Virus record (IMG/VR): IMGVR_UViG_3300042906_000311
Span: 1-22,304 of that record
Reading direction: 5' to 3' (one strand)
DNA from: a virus
Length of the DNA: 22,304 nucleotides
The notes beneath the pieces are model-generated. The model had not been told where the DNA came from. It made no database searches and was given only the letters and a program-made list of their open reading frames with translations. This document shows positions 20,487-22,304 of the stretch, piece after piece. The translations under genes were made by a program, and so were the position numbers. The number at the start of each line of letters is the position of its first letter. The stretch's first letter is position 1.

Positions 20487-21850
20487 AGTGCTGCCGCCAT
20501 TGCGATTGCAAATGCCTTCGAGGAGACGGGGCTTCCGTTCGCCCTGATGCTGGAGCCTGCGGGCGCGACGAGGTTGAGGTCGCCCGTGGCCGACTCGATG
20601 GTTGCCGCCGTGCCGTCGTGCGACATGCGGACGAAATGGTTTGCGTTGGCGCTGCCCGCAGCGTAGAGATACAGGGTCGGGTGCGAGTGCGCGGTCGTGG
20701 GCTTTCGGTTGCTCGCACCGTTGCCGCTCTGCGACACAAGGCATATCGCCATCGAGTGGCTGGCGTTCGGCCCGAACGGCGCGAAGTGGGTGACGCCCTT
20801 TCCGACGCCTGTGTTCCAGTAGGTGAGGAAGCACCCCGAGTTTCCGAGGTCGAGCGACTTCGATTGCACGACGGCAAGCGTGTTCGCAAACTGGAAGCCG
20901 CTGTTCGTGTTGAAGCCGCCCGCGCTGTCGATCGTGCCGACGATCGCATAGTCGGCGCTGCTGGTCAGGTCGAAGTAGATGCCAAAGTCCCCGCTCGGGT
21001 GCGGGTTCGGCATGAAGTCGATCCGGCCGTTGACCGTGTTGCGGATGAACTCGCCGTTCGGAGTGAACGTGAACTGCGCCGCCTTCACGTCCACGCCCGT
21101 CGCGTCGAGCGTCGTGGCGGTGACCGACACCGTGTCGGCAGAGTCGTCGATCGTGACCGACGTGCCGTTGCCAGCGCCCGCCGTGTCGCCGAGATACAGC
21201 GGGTTGACGCCCGTGTTGATGCTGAACGACTGCGGTGCCGTCATGCCAGTCGGGCCGACCGCGACCGAATCGCCGCCCGTCGCAAGCGTCGCCGTCGCCG
21301 TGCCCGCGTTGAACGCGAACGCCGCGCTGGTGGTCAGCGCGCCAGCCGCGCGGTAGTAGACCTGACCGTCGCTGCCCGGCGCGATGAACTCCAGGGCGTT
21401 GGTCGATGTGTTGATCAAGAGCGGCGACGTGACGCTGATCTCATTCGGCGACTGCGTCAGACCAGACGAGTTGCCGAGAAGCCGAGCGTTCGCGATGTTC
21501 TCGATCTTCGCCAGCGTCACGGCGTCCGTGTCGATCGTCCACGTCGCGCCGCTTCCGCTCACGAGGATGTCGCCCTTGTCGCCGTCGGTCACGCCGCCCG
21601 ATGCGCTGCCCGGCTCCCACTGCTGGAGCGAGTCGTTCCAAACGAGCGCCTGCCCCGCTGTCGGCGCGGTCGCCGCCACAGTGCGGCCGCGCAGCCCGTC
21701 GACGGTCGGATTCGGATAGGTGCCCGTCAGGTCGCCGCCCGCGCCGCCTGTCGGGATGCTCGTCACACCGCTAATGGTGACGGTGGGCGTCACGGGTGAC
21801 ACCGTCACCGAGTTCACCACGGGCGAGATTGTCAGGTTGACGTTGCTCAT
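20483..21850 (-). CDS. Tail-fibre/virion-surface protein with GGDLTGTYPNPTV motif
   Basis: This 455-aa protein is low in Cys and rich in Gly, Thr, Ser and Ala. Residues 1-35 are a repetitive Val/Thr/Pro strand region. Residues 38-50 hold GGDLTGTYPNPTV, and GQALVWND...QWEPG follows at 67-81; both are hallmarks of collar, fibre and receptor-binding proteins in many tailed phages. A second typical block (VTDGDKGDILVSGSGATWTI, then DTDAVTLAKIENIANARLLG) follows at about 87-126. The C-terminal half is beta-rich with no catalytic motif visible, and I see no peptidase-S74-type chaperone domain. Its start overlaps the previous stop (ATGA at 21850) and its stop overlaps the next start (ATGA at 20486). 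Position ahead of the terminase fits either a head fibre or the end of a tail module in a circular map; the sequence does not decide. Confidence 0.7.
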   Translation of the reverse strand: MSNVNLTISPVVNSVTVSPVTPTVTISGVTSIPTGGAGGDLTGTYPNPTVDGLRGRTVAATAPTAGQALVWNDSLQQWEPGSASGGVTDGDKGDILVSGSGATWTIDTDAVTLAKIENIANARLLGNSSGLTQSPNEISVTSPLLINTSTNALEFIAPGSDGQVYYRAAGALTTSAAFAFNAGTATATLATGGDSVAVGPTGMTAPQSFSINTGVNPLYLGDTAGAGNGTSVTIDDSADTVSVTATTLDATGVDVKAAQFTFTPNGEFIRNTVNGRIDFMPNPHPSGDFGIYFDLTSSADYAIVGTIDSAGGFNTNSGFQFANTLAVVQSKSLDLGNSGCFLTYWNTGVGKGVTHFAPFGPNASHSMAICLVSQSGNGASNRKPTTAHSHPTLYLYAAGSANANHFVRMSHDGTAATIESATGDLNLVAPAGSSIRANGSPVSSKAFAIAMAAAL

Positions 21851-22191
21851 CGCGTGACTTCAGGCAGCACCACGAACCCGCCGCGCACGGGCGAGATCAC
21901 GACGGGGGGACTCGACGCATCGTAGAACTCGATGTCCCACACGCCCGTCGACGGCGCGGCGAGCGCCGCCGTCGCGGTCGATGACAGCGTGACCACCGCG
22001 GTAGACGCGGTCGCGCCCGGCGTGAACACGATACCCGCCGCCGGTGAACTCGTCATCGAGAAGATCGTCGCCGTCGACTCAAAGGTTTCGCGTCCCTGCA
22101 CCCGCGCCTGATACCCCGTGAGGTCCGCGTCGTAGGTGATGGTGAGCGTCTCCGTCTGGCCTTGCTTGATCGTCCAGTCGTACTCAGCCAT
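21847..22191 (-). CDS. Small phage structural beta-sandwich protein (LtfC/Gp6-like)
   Basis: This 114-aa protein has the layout of a widespread small phage family: an N-terminal 'IKQGQTETLTITYDADLTGY' strand segment, an 'ARVQGRETFES' strand, an alternating Thr/Ala/Val region that includes STATAALAAP, then 'GVWDIEFYDASSPPVV' and the typical ending GGFVVLPEVTR. Members are predicted all-beta and lie next to tail fibre or adhesin genes, where they are thought to be structural or to assist fibre assembly. The family link is from remembered pattern, not a search. The gene starts with ATG at 22191, inside the end of the preceding gene, and its stop overlaps the next start by ATGA. No signal peptide or membrane segment is visible. 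Confidence 0.65.
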   Translation of the reverse strand: MAEYDWTIKQGQTETLTITYDADLTGYQARVQGRETFESTATIFSMTSSPAAGIVFTPGATASTAVVTLSSTATAALAAPSTGVWDIEFYDASSPPVVISPVRGGFVVLPEVTR

Positions 22192-22304
22192 CGGAGTCCT
22201 CCACGAAGCTCGGCGGCACGCAGTACCAGCCTTCTGGGATCGCCACGCGGTTCTCCGAGAGACGCCATTCCTTCGACGCGGGATCGACCGCGTAGACCCT
22301 GGCC
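22184..22304 (-). CDS. C-terminal 39 residues of an unrecognised phage protein (cut by window edge)
   Basis: An open frame enters from the right edge and ends in TGA at 22186-22184. The visible tail reads ARVYAVDPASKEWRLSENRV and continues with a short segment containing EGWYCVPPSF. Its stop lies inside the start of the next gene (ATGGCTGA, 8-bp overlap), the same coupled arrangement used throughout this operon, which is the main reason to call it real. I do not recognise a family. From its position just before a small beta-sandwich protein and fibre-like genes, it is probably another virion or fibre-associated protein, but this is inference. Confidence 0.6.
   Translation of the reverse strand, partial: ARVYAVDPASKEWRLSENRVAIPEGWYCVPPSFVEDSDG

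Noticed and set aside
20486-20834. N-terminal extension of the 396-aa structural protein
   Set aside because: The extension is Arg/His/Pro-rich, entirely within the preceding fibre gene, and the ATGA junction at 20486 gives a natural start.
20618-21799. Plus-strand open frame (393 codons) opposite the fibre gene
   Set aside because: Arg/Ala/Val-rich shadow of the minus-strand fibre-like gene with no recognisable domain.
1-22304. CRISPR array, tRNA, IS element, attachment site or defence system
   Set aside because: I found no regularly spaced repeats, cloverleaf-like segment, transposase or integrase, terminal inverted repeats or defence-type gene; the whole window is explained by a phage late operon.

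Overview
The window is one continuous stretch of tailed-phage (or prophage) late genes. Every gene I can support lies on the minus strand, so the biological reading direction runs from 22304 down to 1. The DNA is GC-rich by eye, which produces long meaningless open frames on the plus strand. I see no tRNA, integrase, lysis, replication or regulatory gene, and no host gene. I therefore cannot name the host or say whether this is a virus or a prophage. The gene order and protein families (HK97-type terminase, portal, prohead protease and capsid, then connector, tail tube, frameshifted tail chaperone and tape measure) indicate a siphovirus-like virion.

Layout in reading order. (1) 22304-18434 holds virion-surface or fibre-type genes: a partial gene, a small beta-sandwich (LtfC-like) protein, three beta-rich structural proteins and a 54-aa helical protein. 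(2) 18409-17816 is an FkbM-like methyltransferase. (3) 17838-16304 is terminase small and large subunits. (4) 16307-13122 is a giant fusion of portal, two small accessory modules and a MuF-type minor head protein. It is followed by the prohead protease (13125-12463) and major capsid protein (12373-11006). (5) 10925-10500 is a probable capsid decoration or minor structural protein with a strong RNA hairpin on each side. (6) 10406-9390 is a glycosyltransferase-like protein set inside the head module. (7) 9405-7062 is the head-tail connector series. (8) 7049-4675 is the tail tube, a small unknown, the tail chaperone with a -1 frameshift signal, and an unusually short tape measure protein. (9) 4675-1 is a run of tail-tip or adhesin-type genes, mostly of unknown function.

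The operon is very compact. Most junctions are ATGA, GTGA or TGATG overlaps, and three consecutive ones are TGACATG with a single spacer base. Clear spacers with their own ribosome binding sites occur where high expression is expected (capsid, decoration protein, tail tube).

The most notable observations are: (a) a textbook -1 programmed frameshift cassette, made of heptamer A AAC CCT, a 6-nt spacer containing the zero-frame stop, and a perfect 26-bp GC-rich palindrome; (b) a 1061-aa portal-MuF fusion carrying two extra modules and a cysteine cluster; (c) two sugar- or methyl-transfer type enzymes embedded among structural genes; (d) hairpins isolating the decoration gene; and (e) a tail-tip block with no recognisable Dit, Tal or lysozyme gene.
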